DNA from: G963667855 sp963667855
GTDB taxonomy: Bacteria > Planctomycetota > Phycisphaerae > UBA1845
Length of the DNA stretch: 64,000 bases
Assembly (NCBI GenBank): GCA_963667855.2
Contig: CAXXKI010000029.1
Span: 682,001-746,000 of the forward strand
Direction: 5' to 3'
A program made the translations under genes and the position numbers. Shown in pieces: positions 36,009 through 45,815 of this stretch (the first letter of the stretch is position 1; each line of letters begins with the position of its first letter). Under the pieces are notes generated by a model that was given only the letters and a program-made list of their open reading frames with translations, searched no databases and was not told the origin of the DNA.

Positions 36009-36818
36009 ATGTTTTGTCGAGATTGTAAACGCGACTTAAGTGGACACCAGGGTACGGCATGTCCGGATTGCGGAACCGAGTTCAACCCGGATGACCCGAA
36101 TACCTTTTACGTGTCACCCCCAACCGGAGCTGATGGTTTCGGCAAACCGATTACCACTCAACCACGCAAACGTACCATGTTGGCCACCGCGGCCATCCTC
36201 TTTTATCTGATGATCTACAGCATAATCATTCCCGGCTCGATCGATTCCGTTGAGGAAGACAACACGCACGAGACGCGCAAGGCGAATATCAGAACCTGCT
36301 TCGCCGCCTGGAGGCTGCAAGTACTCGAAGGAACGAACACCGCTGATTTAAAAAAATCCACAGTGGAGATCAATTTTCCGCCGGCGTACAGCGTCTGGAA
36401 CGATAAAATACCTTTCCTCTTCTTAAGCGTTTCCCAAGCCTTGCGGCCGGCTATGACAATACCACTGCTATTGTATACGCTACTGCTGGCGATACTGAAT
36501 ACCAGGAAATTGCGATTGGGTTATTCAATAGCCACCGCCTGCGTGTTGACCGCCATTGCTATACACACCTTTAACGAGCAAATTATGGAAAACGCCTGGC
36601 CCAGATCGTATAACTTCGTCGACGACTATGTTTACGTATCCGCGCCGAACCAGAACAATCCCGCTGGCGATCTTCACATAATACTTTATGAAAGATTCCC
36701 CTCAGAATCCGGCGGCAGGTATCTGGTCGAAAACAACGGATATATCCAATGGGTAACCGACAGAAAGCTGGCCAACATGCTCGACAAACAAGGCGCAAGT
36801 CTGCAAACTGGCTCTTAG
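36009..36818 (+). CDS. Zinc-ribbon membrane protein of unknown function
   Basis: 269 residues. The N-terminal zinc ribbon is CRDCKRDLSGHQGTACPDCG (4-23). Membrane helices are at about 57-78, 148-165 and 174-193. The C-terminal domain (about 205-269) is soluble. The same architecture recurs in many planctomycete proteins and in the pseudogene at 19935-20860. The role is unknown. A TTG directly before the ATG is an alternative start. It stands 143 nt after prfB and may be an independent unit. Confidence 0.7.
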   Translation: MFCRDCKRDLSGHQGTACPDCGTEFNPDDPNTFYVSPPTGADGFGKPITTQPRKRTMLATAAILFYLMIYSIIIPGSIDSVEEDNTHETRKANIRTCFAAWRLQVLEGTNTADLKKSTVEINFPPAYSVWNDKIPFLFLSVSQALRPAMTIPLLLYTLLLAILNTRKLRLGYSIATACVLTAIAIHTFNEQIMENAWPRSYNFVDDYVYVSAPNQNNPAGDLHIILYERFPSESGGRYLVENNGYIQWVTDRKLANMLDKQGASLQTGS

Positions 36819-37347
36819 CGAAAAAAAGACAGTTGCACAAACTAACCACGCATATGCTAAGGGTAGTTCCTCCGACACTTCCGTTAAAATAGGCAGCAAT
36901 CAATTAAACCTGCGATTTCCTCTGTTTTTTATTGAATCATAAAATCCATTATCCTATATTGGCAGATTGAGTATCGGGCAAAGTGTGATCGATATCGCTA
37001 CCGAGCGATGGCACGATCAGAAAAACAGATCATATACAAGTTCACTTGAGCGGATGTTCCAGTGGTATTTGTAATTGTGCGCAGTTGGATATTGCTTCAT
37101 TAATGGGTGTGGCTGCTTTCCCAAAACCCAAACGAAAAAAACTGCTCCAACAGGTGCCGAATACGTCCGATTGACTACCGTATCTTGCGCCGTATCTGAA
37201 AACTGGTTTTGAAATCGCGAACAAAAGAAACAGGAACCGGGCACGGTCGAGGTTCATACCTTGCCCCATTGCATCGGCTCGACCAATTGGGAACGGGCGC
37301 GGAACAAACACCGCACCGGAATGCGGGCAAAATATAAGGATGGAAAC
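36819..37347. other. Long leader region of the astacin-type protease gene
   Basis: No gene is supported. A promoter with a 17-nt spacer lies at 36932-36960, giving a leader of about 380 nt if used. I see no known riboswitch in it. Confidence 0.5.
36932..36960 (+). promoter_or_regulatory. Sigma-70 promoter candidate upstream of the protease gene
   Basis: TTGAAT (36932-36937), 17 nt, TATATT (36955-36960). Confidence 0.5.
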
Positions 37348-40300
37348 ATGAGCAATATGCGAACAATATTACTGGTAGCAATAACCGCTATAACAACGTG
37401 GTGGATCACCTCGCCTGCGTCAGCAGAGAAACCTGCCCCCACCGTCAATGCGGAACCGGAAGCAAGATATGACCCTGCGGAATTAGACACCGGCCTGGTA
37501 AAAGTTGAGCCGGTAAAGCAAATATCGAAAGCGCCATTATCTCCAGAGGTTGCCGCGCGACCTCCGATCGAAATCAATGATGAATCCTCAATGAACATTC
37601 CCGAAGGGTTCATGCTCGTTGAAGGTGACATGATTGTCCCCGAAAACTACTACGAGCAGGTCGGACAACGCGGCGTCTATAAGACTAATTTCTGGCCTGG
37701 GGGAGTAGTACCATACGAATTCGACGGTAATACAGACCAGGCTATGCGCGATGCAATGCGCGAGGCCATGGACGATTGGGAGGCTGAAGCCAACGTACAA
37801 TTCGTCGAACGTAATGGAGAGTCAGATTATGTACATATCCAGGATGACGACGGTAACTCCTCGGCCGTCGGAATGGTTACTGGCATGCAGAGAATCCGGA
37901 TTTACAACTGGAACTTTGAATACATCATCGCTCACGAGTTGGGTCACTGCCTGGGAATGCTTCACGAACAATCGAGGAATGACCGGGATACGTACGTGGA
38001 GATTATCTACGCCAATATCAGCCAGACGGCATGTAGCGGTAACCCGTGCGATCATAATTTCGACAAGGCGCCGAGTGCCATGATATACGGTCCTTACGAT
38101 TTTGATTCGGTCATGCACTATAGGGCGTGCGCGTTTTCGGTTTGTGCCGGTTGCCCGGCCACTACCGATCCGACGTGTCCGGACGATACAGATGGTGGTG
38201 TAACCATTGCCATGAGGCCGGGGTATGAGGCATTCGCCAGTGTCATCGGCCAACGGACCCATTTCAGCGTTACGGACGTGCAAACCATGTACATGATGTA
38301 CACAGACCAGGGTTGTCCTGCGCCTGATCATCTAGCCGGCAACAGCAAGGATAACCCAACCGATCTTGGCAGCCGTGGTTCTTTTGAAGATACTCAGCTT
38401 ACCATCCACGATCTGGAGGAGGAGGACTGGTTCCAGTTTACCGCCTGTGAAACGGTCGACATGCAAGTGGATGTAACCTTCACCCACGCTGACGGAGATA
38501 TTGATGTTTGCGTCTATTACGGTGATTCATTCTCCAGTTCAAAGTGTAGCGTATCAATTGATGACAATGAAAGCATAGAGTTTGCAGCCACAGCCGGTGA
38601 CGCATACCGGATCAGAGTGTACGGAGCCGGTAGTGACAACTGCAATTCCTATGCAATGACTATACTTGATTACCCTCATATCTCCTGTCCGGCAGATACG
38701 GTAATTGAATGCGACGAATCGACCGATCCATCGAACACAGGTTACGCGACAGCAACGAACGATTGCGGGCAAACCGAATTGGAAGTAAGTTATACGGATC
38801 AGGTAACACCGGGTGGTTGTCCGCCCAAGGAAACAATCACGCGAACTTGGTCGGCTACTGATACTAACGGACTGACCTCCACCTGCGACCAGATAATCGA
38901 AGTTGTTGATACAACCGTGCCGACTATCGGAAATACGTCGATTACCGAAGGCGAAGTCGACGAAAACTGCGAGTTCCTGGTTGAGTTTTCAGCAACGGTT
39001 ACCGACAACTGCTGCATCGAAGATGAAGACGTGACAGTACTCGTGGAATTAACCACCGGTAATGCCACATTGAGTCGGCAGGATATAGAAATAATAGAGA
39101 CAATTGGAACAGAAGTTGCCATCAATGGCGAATTTCTGGTTTCCGAGCTGACCAGTTGTCCGGCGATTGTAACAGTCACCATCAACGGAGCCGACTGCTG
39201 CGAAAACAACGCGGAACAGATCGTACTTACTGCGGAAATATATGACCGCATCCCTCCGGAAATAACCTGCCCTGAAGACATCACGCTGGAAAGGGGCGAC
39301 AAGTTGTGCGGTTCGGATGTACAGGATTGGCTGGACAGCGCAACAGCAACCGACAACTGCGATATGGATGTGGACATAGTGGACGATTCCGCCTCCAACG
39401 GCTTCGCCTGCGGTTTCCCCTATGACAGCACCACAACCGTAACCTGGACCGCGACTGATGATTGCGGTAACACCGATACCTGCTCGGCGACCATCACCAT
39501 CGAACCAAAATCCAGAGTATCATCCACGAGTAAGGGCAGCGTTCTAATATTCCCTAAAGTAGAACTACGCTGGGACGACGCGGGCAACCTGATCGGCGAC
39601 ACCATCATTCAGTTAACCAATGATTACCCCCAGGGCGTCATGGTGAAAGCCTACATGGTTCAAGGTGATCCTCCCACGGCCGAAGATACGATTACCGGCG
39701 AAAGAGAACACCTCGGTTGGAACTGGATCGACAACGACTTTAACCTGACTCACAATCAGCCCCAATACTGGTCAGTGGCCACAGGCATGCCCGCCGGAAC
39801 ATCTCCCTTCGCCATGTTGGACCCGACTATCCCCCTGGGCAGACCGGTGATGGATGGTTCCGGCGAACGGGTCATGCGTGGTTACATTGTCCTCTGGGCG
39901 GTCAATGAGTTTGATGAAGAAATCACCTGGAATCATCTGTCTGGAAACGCAACCATTATCGATTACGGCCGAGGGTCGGCCTGGCAATACAACGCCATGA
40001 CTTTCGACGCCAGATGCAATGACATCGGCGAACAACCGCTGGATTGCACCATGTTCGACGAGAACGGCACCTGCTGCACGGTCGAACCCATTGCCGGTGA
40101 GCTTATCATGGATGGGTTCCAATATGATACCGGGTTTGGCACTCTACTTCTGGATTTCTTCGCTCCCGGCACAGACGCTCTTTCCACGCCCGATCAGGAA
40201 ATCATAGCGGATACTGGTTTAACCTTATTGCCGCTCAAAGTCGACGTAAGACAGGAGCATGAGAATCCACCGGTCACCAAAGCCATGATGACCATCTGGA

Positions 40301-40740
40301 ACATGAACGAGTTCAAGTTCTCCGGCACGGAGTATTGCGTCAGCTTCTGGAATGACACTCTGCTGGGTCAGATGGATCCGCTGGCCAACAACTTCCTTGT
40401 CCACAATCTGCATACCGATAAGGGCAAAGCCCGCATCAACGGAGTAGCCAGTACAGTGGTCTGCGGAGAGGAAAGCGAACCGCTGAGCTTGCTTGGTTTG
40501 GGTTTAACGCGTTTATCATTTGAAACCACGGGTAACGTGGCTTTGGCCGGAACCACCCTGGTGGGTATGGGAACTGAAGATGGAAGTGTCAGAGCCGACG
40601 TCGAAGCCCCCGACTATCCGCAGGAGAAGTTCTTCGCTCCAGTTACACCCATGAACAACCAGGCCGAAGCGAACGCTTCGCTACAGGTTCAGACACAGCC
40701 GTTAAACGAGCTTTCTGAAACAATCGGTTTACAGAGATAA
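37348..40740 (+). CDS. Large secreted astacin-family metalloprotease with HYR-like domains
   Basis: 1130 residues with a signal peptide (about 1-27, ending ASA). The astacin (M12A) catalytic domain covers about 105-310: zinc-binding HELGHCLGMLHE (H196, H200, H206; catalytic E197), then QSRNDRDTYV and the Met-turn SVMHY (M256, Y258). Residues 325-415 form a PPC-type beta-sandwich (EDWFQFTACETVDMQVDV). Two cysteine-rich HYR-like domains follow (ISCPADTVIECDES at about 418 and ITCPEDITLERGD at about 640) with a variant between them. The last 350 residues are a domain I do not recognise. It probably degrades or processes extracellular protein. ATG 37348 has AGGA upstream; an in-frame start at 37261 lacks a signal peptide. 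It ends in a strong terminator. Confidence 0.88.
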   Translation: MSNMRTILLVAITAITTWWITSPASAEKPAPTVNAEPEARYDPAELDTGLVKVEPVKQISKAPLSPEVAARPPIEINDESSMNIPEGFMLVEGDMIVPENYYEQVGQRGVYKTNFWPGGVVPYEFDGNTDQAMRDAMREAMDDWEAEANVQFVERNGESDYVHIQDDDGNSSAVGMVTGMQRIRIYNWNFEYIIAHELGHCLGMLHEQSRNDRDTYVEIIYANISQTACSGNPCDHNFDKAPSAMIYGPYDFDSVMHYRACAFSVCAGCPATTDPTCPDDTDGGVTIAMRPGYEAFASVIGQRTHFSVTDVQTMYMMYTDQGCPAPDHLAGNSKDNPTDLGSRGSFEDTQLTIHDLEEEDWFQFTACETVDMQVDVTFTHADGDIDVCVYYGDSFSSSKCSVSIDDNESIEFAATAGDAYRIRVYGAGSDNCNSYAMTILDYPHISCPADTVIECDESTDPSNTGYATATNDCGQTELEVSYTDQVTPGGCPPKETITRTWSATDTNGLTSTCDQIIEVVDTTVPTIGNTSITEGEVDENCEFLVEFSATVTDNCCIEDEDVTVLVELTTGNATLSRQDIEIIETIGTEVAINGEFLVSELTSCPAIVTVTINGADCCENNAEQIVLTAEIYDRIPPEITCPEDITLERGDKLCGSDVQDWLDSATATDNCDMDVDIVDDSASNGFACGFPYDSTTTVTWTATDDCGNTDTCSATITIEPKSRVSSTSKGSVLIFPKVELRWDDAGNLIGDTIIQLTNDYPQGVMVKAYMVQGDPPTAEDTITGEREHLGWNWIDNDFNLTHNQPQYWSVATGMPAGTSPFAMLDPTIPLGRPVMDGSGERVMRGYIVLWAVNEFDEEITWNHLSGNATIIDYGRGSAWQYNAMTFDARCNDIGEQPLDCTMFDENGTCCTVEPIAGELIMDGFQYDTGFGTLLLDFFAPGTDALSTPDQEIIADTGLTLLPLKVDVRQEHENPPVTKAMMTIWNMNEFKFSGTEYCVSFWNDTLLGQMDPLANNFLVHNLHTDKGKARINGVASTVVCGEESEPLSLLGLGLTRLSFETTGNVALAGTTLVGMGTEDGSVRADVEAPDYPQEKFFAPVTPMNNQAEANASLQVQTQPLNELSETIGLQR

Positions 40741-40779
40741 AACTCACATATTGAGGTTTTAATCTCTTGAATAAAATCC

Positions 40780-40812
40780 GGGCAGACGGCAATTACCGCC
40801 GTCTGCCCTTTT
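40780..40812 (+). terminator. Rho-independent terminator
   Basis: Perfect 11-bp stem GGGCAGACGGC (40780-40790) with GCCGTCTGCCC (40798-40808), a 7-nt loop, then TTTTCTATTT. Confidence 0.92.
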
Positions 40813-41001
40813 CTATTTCCAGGCACCAGTTAATCCATAGTGAAAATCTCAAACGTCAGTTTCTGCCCTAATCACATCTCCCGTCTTATTTTTACCGGAC
40901 CTGCTCATTTGCCGATAGCACAAACGATCATCTGTTTCGGCGACATAGTACTGAGAGTTCGCGCAGGTGTGACTTTGTTTCTGTGTGAGCGGGGAGCCCG
41001 A

Positions 41002-42069
41002 ATGCCCATAAAACTTACTACAGCAATCGTCGGAGCTGGCAATTGGGGTTCAAACCTACTGAGGAATCTTAGCTGCAACGAGCGGGTCGATCTGCGATGG
41101 GTGTGCGATCAAAATGAGAACACACTTAAAAAGCACCTGAAAACCTATCCAGGTCTCCTTACGACAACCCGCATGGAGGATGCGCTTTTCAACGAAGAGG
41201 TCCAGGCTGTAGTAGTCGCCACTCCGGTCGAATCCCACTATAAGTGTGCGTTTAAGGCACTGGACGCAGGCAAGCACGTTTTCGTGGAAAAACCGTTAAC
41301 CACCAACTCGCGTCAGGCAGCCAAACTGGTAGCGATGGCCGATCATCGCCAGTTGAAACTTATGGTCGGACATCTTATGCGGCACAACGGCGTGGTCGAA
41401 TACATCAAACGGCTTATGGATGCCGGAGAATTCGGCGACACCAGGTACATGTATTCACAGCGAGTGAATCTGGGTATAGTCCGATCTCACGAAAACGCAT
41501 GGTGGTCACTGGCACCACACGACATTTCCGTTGCCTGTTACCTGTTCGACGCCGTTCCGGAAAAAGTTTCGGCCACCGGACAGTGTTTCATCAACAAAGG
41601 CGTCGAGGATGTGGTTTTTGCCACTCTTCATTACGGAGATGGAAGGATAGCTCATATCCATGTGAGTTGGCTCGATCCGCATAAAACGCGAAAGATGACT
41701 ATCGTTGGTACGGAAAAGATGGCCGACTTCGACGACATGGAAGCCACGGAAAAACTGCGGATCTACGACAAGGGAGTCCGGTTACCTCAAACTTTCACAA
41801 CGTTTGCGGAAGCTATCCAGATCCGAACCGGAGATATCCTTATTCCCAAAATCGATCTGACGGAACCACTGGGACGTGAATGTCGTCGTTTCGTCAACGC
41901 GGTACTCGATAACGAACCTCTATATAGTGACGGGCGCGATGGATTGAATGTCGTGCGAATCCTTGAAGCAGGCGAAAAGTCACTCCTCAACGGAGGGATA
42001 CCGGTCGATGTCGCGCCAAGCATGCCGACAGTAACACCTGCAGCAGCGCCGACAGTAGTACAGGTTTAA
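41002..42069 (+). CDS. Gfo/Idh/MocA-family sugar-nucleotide dehydrogenase (WlbA/WbpB-like)
   Basis: 355 residues. The Rossmann NAD-binding motif is AIVGAGNWGSN at the N-terminus; VFVEKPLTT holds the conserved EKP; WWSLAPHDIS carries the catalytic His region. The size and the LAPHDIS segment fit the UDP-GlcNAc(A) 3-dehydrogenases WbpB/WlbA. It would oxidise C3 of a UDP-sugar, feeding the aminotransferase encoded 41 nt downstream. ATG 41002 has GGGGAG seven nt before it; the frame is open further up to 40840, but that part is not Gfo/Idh sequence. The substrate is inferred from the neighbours. Confidence 0.85.
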   Translation: MPIKLTTAIVGAGNWGSNLLRNLSCNERVDLRWVCDQNENTLKKHLKTYPGLLTTTRMEDALFNEEVQAVVVATPVESHYKCAFKALDAGKHVFVEKPLTTNSRQAAKLVAMADHRQLKLMVGHLMRHNGVVEYIKRLMDAGEFGDTRYMYSQRVNLGIVRSHENAWWSLAPHDISVACYLFDAVPEKVSATGQCFINKGVEDVVFATLHYGDGRIAHIHVSWLDPHKTRKMTIVGTEKMADFDDMEATEKLRIYDKGVRLPQTFTTFAEAIQIRTGDILIPKIDLTEPLGRECRRFVNAVLDNEPLYSDGRDGLNVVRILEAGEKSLLNGGIPVDVAPSMPTVTPAAAPTVVQV

Positions 42070-42110
42070 CTAACCATTGTTCCACAAGGTAATTATGGAG
42101 AACCCAGAAG

Positions 42111-43244
42111 ATGAAAATCCCTTTTCTGGCTCTTAAAAGTCAGTTTGAAAAGATTGAGCCGGACATACGAGCGGCGATAGATCGCGTATTGAACAGCCAG
42201 CGATTTATTATGGGGCCTGAAGTCGAAAAACTTGAAGAAAGCATTGCCAATATCACCGAAACTCGCTCCGCTATTGGCGTTTCCTCCGGCTCAGACGCCT
42301 TGCTTTGCTCTCTGATGGCCGCCGATATCGAACCCGGTGATGAAGTAATCGTTACCTCGTTTTCCTTCTTCGCCACGGCCGGCTGCATCGTCAGGATGTT
42401 TGCAACGCCTGTCTTCGTGGATATCGATCCCGTTACCTACAACGTAGATCCGCAGGCTATCGCCGACGCGATCACGGAGAAAACCAAGGCGATAGTGGTA
42501 GTCCACCTGTTTGGCCAATGCGCCGATATGGATCCTATTAATGAAATCGCCGCCAGGCACGGCCTGATCGTGGTGGAAGACGCCGCCCAATCACTCTGCT
42601 CCAAATACAAGGAACAGCTGGCGGGCAGCCTCGGAGATGTGGGTTGCTTCTCGTTTTTCCCCAGTAAAAACCTGGGAGCTTGCGGTGACGGAGGAATGAT
42701 AGTTTCCCGTAACCGGGAGCTTGGTGAAAAGTGCCGCCTGATTCGTCAGCATGGATCAAGCCCCAAATATCATCATCCCGTTCTAGGCGGCAACTTCCGC
42801 CTGGATGCGATGCAGGCGGCAATATTAAACGCGAAATTGCCCTACCTGAAAGAGTGGAACAGCGCCCGCTGCCGAAACGCCGAAATATACAACGAACTGT
42901 TCGCCGGTACCGATGTTCAAGTGCCCCAAATAGCAGATTACAATGAAACAGTTTTCCACCAATACGTTGTACGTGTCAAAAACCGCGACCAGGTCAGAAA
43001 CCGACTACAGAAAGCCGGTGTTCCCACCGAAGTGTATTATCCGGAACCCCTGCATTTACAGCCCTGTTTGGCCTACTTGGGATATAAGCAAGGTGATCTG
43101 CCGGTTTCCGAGCAAGCGGCTGCAGAGGTTCTGGCACTGCCGATTTATCCTGAACTAACTGAAGAAGTCCAAACGTATATCGCACAGCAGCTAATCGAAG
43201 CGGTTAAAGAAACTTCAGGCGTGGAATTGGCGGCAGTGGTGTAA
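42111..43244 (+). CDS. DegT/DnrJ/EryC1-family sugar aminotransferase (WbpE/WlbC-like)
   Basis: 377 residues. The PLP-binding lysine is K186 in SFFPSKNLGACGDGG; GSDALLCSLMA and VVEDAAQSLCSKYK are the other cofactor-binding segments. These enzymes transfer an amino group to a keto sugar nucleotide. With the dehydrogenase upstream and the acyltransferase at 43333 it completes dehydrogenase, aminotransferase and acetyltransferase, as in the synthesis of UDP-2,3-diacetamido sugars for surface polysaccharide. It is separated from the upstream gene by 41 nt. Confidence 0.9.
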   Translation: MKIPFLALKSQFEKIEPDIRAAIDRVLNSQRFIMGPEVEKLEESIANITETRSAIGVSSGSDALLCSLMAADIEPGDEVIVTSFSFFATAGCIVRMFATPVFVDIDPVTYNVDPQAIADAITEKTKAIVVVHLFGQCADMDPINEIAARHGLIVVEDAAQSLCSKYKEQLAGSLGDVGCFSFFPSKNLGACGDGGMIVSRNRELGEKCRLIRQHGSSPKYHHPVLGGNFRLDAMQAAILNAKLPYLKEWNSARCRNAEIYNELFAGTDVQVPQIADYNETVFHQYVVRVKNRDQVRNRLQKAGVPTEVYYPEPLHLQPCLAYLGYKQGDLPVSEQAAAEVLALPIYPELTEEVQTYIAQQLIEAVKETSGVELAAVV

Positions 43245-43276
43245 CCCTCCGCGAAGCAACCCGTTACCGAATTGTA

Positions 43277-43313
43277 AAAGCCGGTGGAAATCTTTTTGAT
43301 TCCCACCGGCTTT
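43277..43313. terminator. Bidirectional terminator between convergent genes
   Basis: Perfect 11-bp stem AAAGCCGGTGG (43277-43287) with CCACCGGCTTT (43303-43313). Both flanks carry short T-runs in the respective direction, suiting the convergent aminotransferase and acyltransferase genes. Confidence 0.85.
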
Positions 43314-43332
43314 AAGTCATATGAAAATTACG

Positions 43333-43974
43333 CTATCTGGAGCCGGCAACTGACGCACACCGACATGTGCCGCAATCCACAGCGTCAGTATTGGTTTCCA
43401 ATAACTCAACGGTCATCTCGTCCACCTTACGATATACATCTCCAGTTACGGGACATCTGGCAATGTTATCACTGTCGAATTGCAGTCGTTCACCGTAACG
43501 ACTCATCCAACCGGCGATTTTACCAGGAGCGCCGAGAATAAGAGCGAAATCCGGTACATCCTTCGTAACCACCGCACCCGCTCCAATAAAGCAATAGCGA
43601 CCCAGATTATGCCCACAGACAATGGTGGCATTGGCACCGATACTGGCTCCCTCGTTGACTACGGTCTGCCGGTATTCACCTCGCCGGGGAAAACCGCAAC
43701 GAGGATTGGTAACATTGGTAAAGACCATACTGGGACCGCAGAAGACATTATCCCGCAAGTGAACACCATCGTATATCGAAACATTGTTCTGCAGGTGAAC
43801 GTTGTTGCCAAGAGTGCAATCAGAGGCGACAAACACGTTTTGCCCCAATACACATTTCTCGCCAATCCTGGCACCGGCCATCACGTGACTGAAATGCCAG
43901 ATTTTCGTTCCCGCTCCAATCTCGCACGGAGAATCAACAATCGACGTCTCGTGCACAAAGTAATCTTTGCTCAT
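43333..43974 (-). CDS. Left-handed beta-helix N-acyltransferase (WbpD/WlbB-like)
   Basis: 213 residues of hexapeptide repeats (IGAGTKIWHFSHVMAGARIG, then IGEKCVLGQNVFVA and LGNNVHLQNNVSIY). GEYRQTVVNEGASIGANATIV and the AGAVVTKDVPDFALILGAPGKIAGW end match UDP-amino-sugar N-acetyltransferases of the WbpD/WlbB type. The C-terminal CPVTGDVY segment also occurs in that group; the final CGTCRC is unusual. It would acetylate the 3-amino group made by the convergent aminotransferase. The start at 43974 has GGGGAG upstream; an in-frame ATG at 44022 adds 16 residues that do not fit. Confidence 0.85.
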   Translation of the reverse strand: MSKDYFVHETSIVDSPCEIGAGTKIWHFSHVMAGARIGEKCVLGQNVFVASDCTLGNNVHLQNNVSIYDGVHLRDNVFCGPSMVFTNVTNPRCGFPRRGEYRQTVVNEGASIGANATIVCGHNLGRYCFIGAGAVVTKDVPDFALILGAPGKIAGWMSRYGERLQFDSDNIARCPVTGDVYRKVDEMTVELLETNTDAVDCGTCRCASVAGSR

Positions 43975-44223
43975 GCTACAAGCTCCCCAAAAAAGCCGGA
44001 CGCGATCAGTTCGCACGCGCACACTTGCTAAGCCCGATAATACATCGGCAGGAAATCAATCATTGGTTGAATAAAGCAAAGAGCGATGTTTATTTCAAAC
44101 AATGATTCGCCATTTCGGTTCCCTGAAAACAGTACCTATCCCCAAATCAATTGGCTATCCCGATCTATTCAACTTCCTCAAACTAACTCGAAACCTGCTC
44201 CTGCCGCAAGTAATTGTTTTTTG
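43975..44223. other. Intergenic region between divergent genes
   Basis: Separates the acyltransferase from the DUF2314 gene. No repeat or RNA seen. The promoter for the rightward gene is at 44224. Confidence 0.5.
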
Positions 44224-44252
44224 TTGCACAATCCGAAAGGCTAGTATTATAG
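44224..44252 (+). promoter_or_regulatory. Sigma-70 promoter candidate for the DUF2314 gene
   Basis: TTGCAC (44224-44229), 17 nt, TTATAG (44247-44252), some 73 nt before the start codon at 44325. AGGAGG follows at 44310-44315. Confidence 0.55.
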
Positions 44253-44324
44253 TACCAGTATCAGGTCTAACGAAGTCTGATAGATTATGCAAATCTGACC
44301 ACACAGCAGGAGGAAACCACATTG

Positions 44325-45650
44325 ATGTTCGATTGGCTGAAAAACGAGGTTACCTGCACGGGTAGTATACTGTTCAGGGGAACTCTTCCACCGCGAGCGG
44401 AGGAGTTTGAAGAATTATCCAACTACGGAATAAGTACCCGCATTCAGCCATCGCCGCGAAACGTACACTGGATGATGGAGTTGTATCATCCTCAATGGGG
44501 AGAAGCCAAGTTAGCCGCATTCCGTGACCTGGAACCTCCCCGAATAATGATCGAACAGGACTTCCGACTTACTGACGAAGAACGAACCAGCATACTTACA
44601 GCCGGAACGTGCCTGTGGTTTTCGCTAGACGGCAAGAAACAGGATGTTCTTAAAGACAGAAAGAATGCCCTGAGGTTCATGAACGCGATAATGGGAGACA
44701 GTGGAATCGCCGCGATTGACCTGGTTTCCCAATCAACATGGTCCCGGGAAACACTGAAGGATGAATTAGCCCACGACGCGGACCTGGATGTTACCGGCAT
44801 CTACACAATGCACGCGGTTACCGCCGACGACCGGTTTACCTCTCCCGAGTGTTACGATGGGCAGGAATTCGTCTGGCTCCATTCGCACGGGCTGGCGGAA
44901 ATCGGTTTTTTCGATTTTGATATTATCAAGCCATCTACAGACCTGTTTATGAACAAAGCGGATATACTGCGATCAATCGCTTTCGGTATAGTCGAAGAGC
45001 AACTTTCGCCTGCCACGTCCAGATTCTCATTATCCTCCCCCAAACACCCAATGCGATTGGTAAAAGCCTGCGATTTCCAGAAATACGCCTTACCGGAATA
45101 CCGGGAATTGAGGTATGGTGCAGAGGAAGGGCATAACAATAATCGCTCCGTGTTATGTGAACCCGGAAAAGGATTCTTCGGTCGCTGGTCGAAACAGATC
45201 AAACCGGCCAATCTCCTCTCAGGTGAGATCGGTGATAATATCATGTTTCACTTTTCCACATCCGCCACGGAATTAATGGCGGAAAGAGCCCGAAAAACAT
45301 ATCACGTATTTCGCAGCCTTGTGGGTGAATTCGAAAAAACACCATTCCCGAAACTTGTCAAGATCGGAATCGTGACCGACACCGGCGACTATTCCAACAG
45401 GGAACACATGTGGTTCGAGGTAGATAAGTGCTGCGAGGATCACGTGGAGGCCACGCTGATCAGTTCTCCCTTCTACGTATCGAACCTGAAAGAAGGAGAC
45501 ACGGGGAAATACAGCATCGAGGATCTTACCGACTGGTCAATCATGACTCTCTGGGGAACAATCAACCCCCGGACTTCTGTCATCGCCAGAAAACTCAGAC
45601 AGCGATCCGATCTACTTGAGCAGTTCAATCGAATGCCAATAAAGGAATAA
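44325..45650 (+). CDS. DUF2314-containing protein of unknown function
   Basis: 441 residues, no signal peptide, probably cytoplasmic. The last 90 residues match DUF2314: EHMWFEVDKCCEDHVEATL, PFYVSNLKEGDTGKYS and the closing DLTDWSIM. The N-terminal 340 residues resemble the DUF4026-type region that precedes DUF2314 in some proteins (LWFSLDGKKQDVLKDRKNALRFMN), but this is weak. No catalytic motif. AGGAGG lies upstream; ATG 44325 is chosen over the TTG at 44322. No obvious operon partner. Confidence 0.8.
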   Translation: MFDWLKNEVTCTGSILFRGTLPPRAEEFEELSNYGISTRIQPSPRNVHWMMELYHPQWGEAKLAAFRDLEPPRIMIEQDFRLTDEERTSILTAGTCLWFSLDGKKQDVLKDRKNALRFMNAIMGDSGIAAIDLVSQSTWSRETLKDELAHDADLDVTGIYTMHAVTADDRFTSPECYDGQEFVWLHSHGLAEIGFFDFDIIKPSTDLFMNKADILRSIAFGIVEEQLSPATSRFSLSSPKHPMRLVKACDFQKYALPEYRELRYGAEEGHNNNRSVLCEPGKGFFGRWSKQIKPANLLSGEIGDNIMFHFSTSATELMAERARKTYHVFRSLVGEFEKTPFPKLVKIGIVTDTGDYSNREHMWFEVDKCCEDHVEATLISSPFYVSNLKEGDTGKYSIEDLTDWSIMTLWGTINPRTSVIARKLRQRSDLLEQFNRMPIKE

Positions 45651-45815
45651 GTACCTCACGAACAGAAAAGCATTAAAAGCCGAAATTAAGGTGGCTCAAG
45701 TATCGCCTGGTACTATTCAACCGGCTCGAAGACAGTTAGAGTACACCCCGATGGGGCATCGCCTGCAGTCGCGGTGTGGAAGAAACTCGAACGGCGGTTT
45801 CCAAGGATGGTTTCA

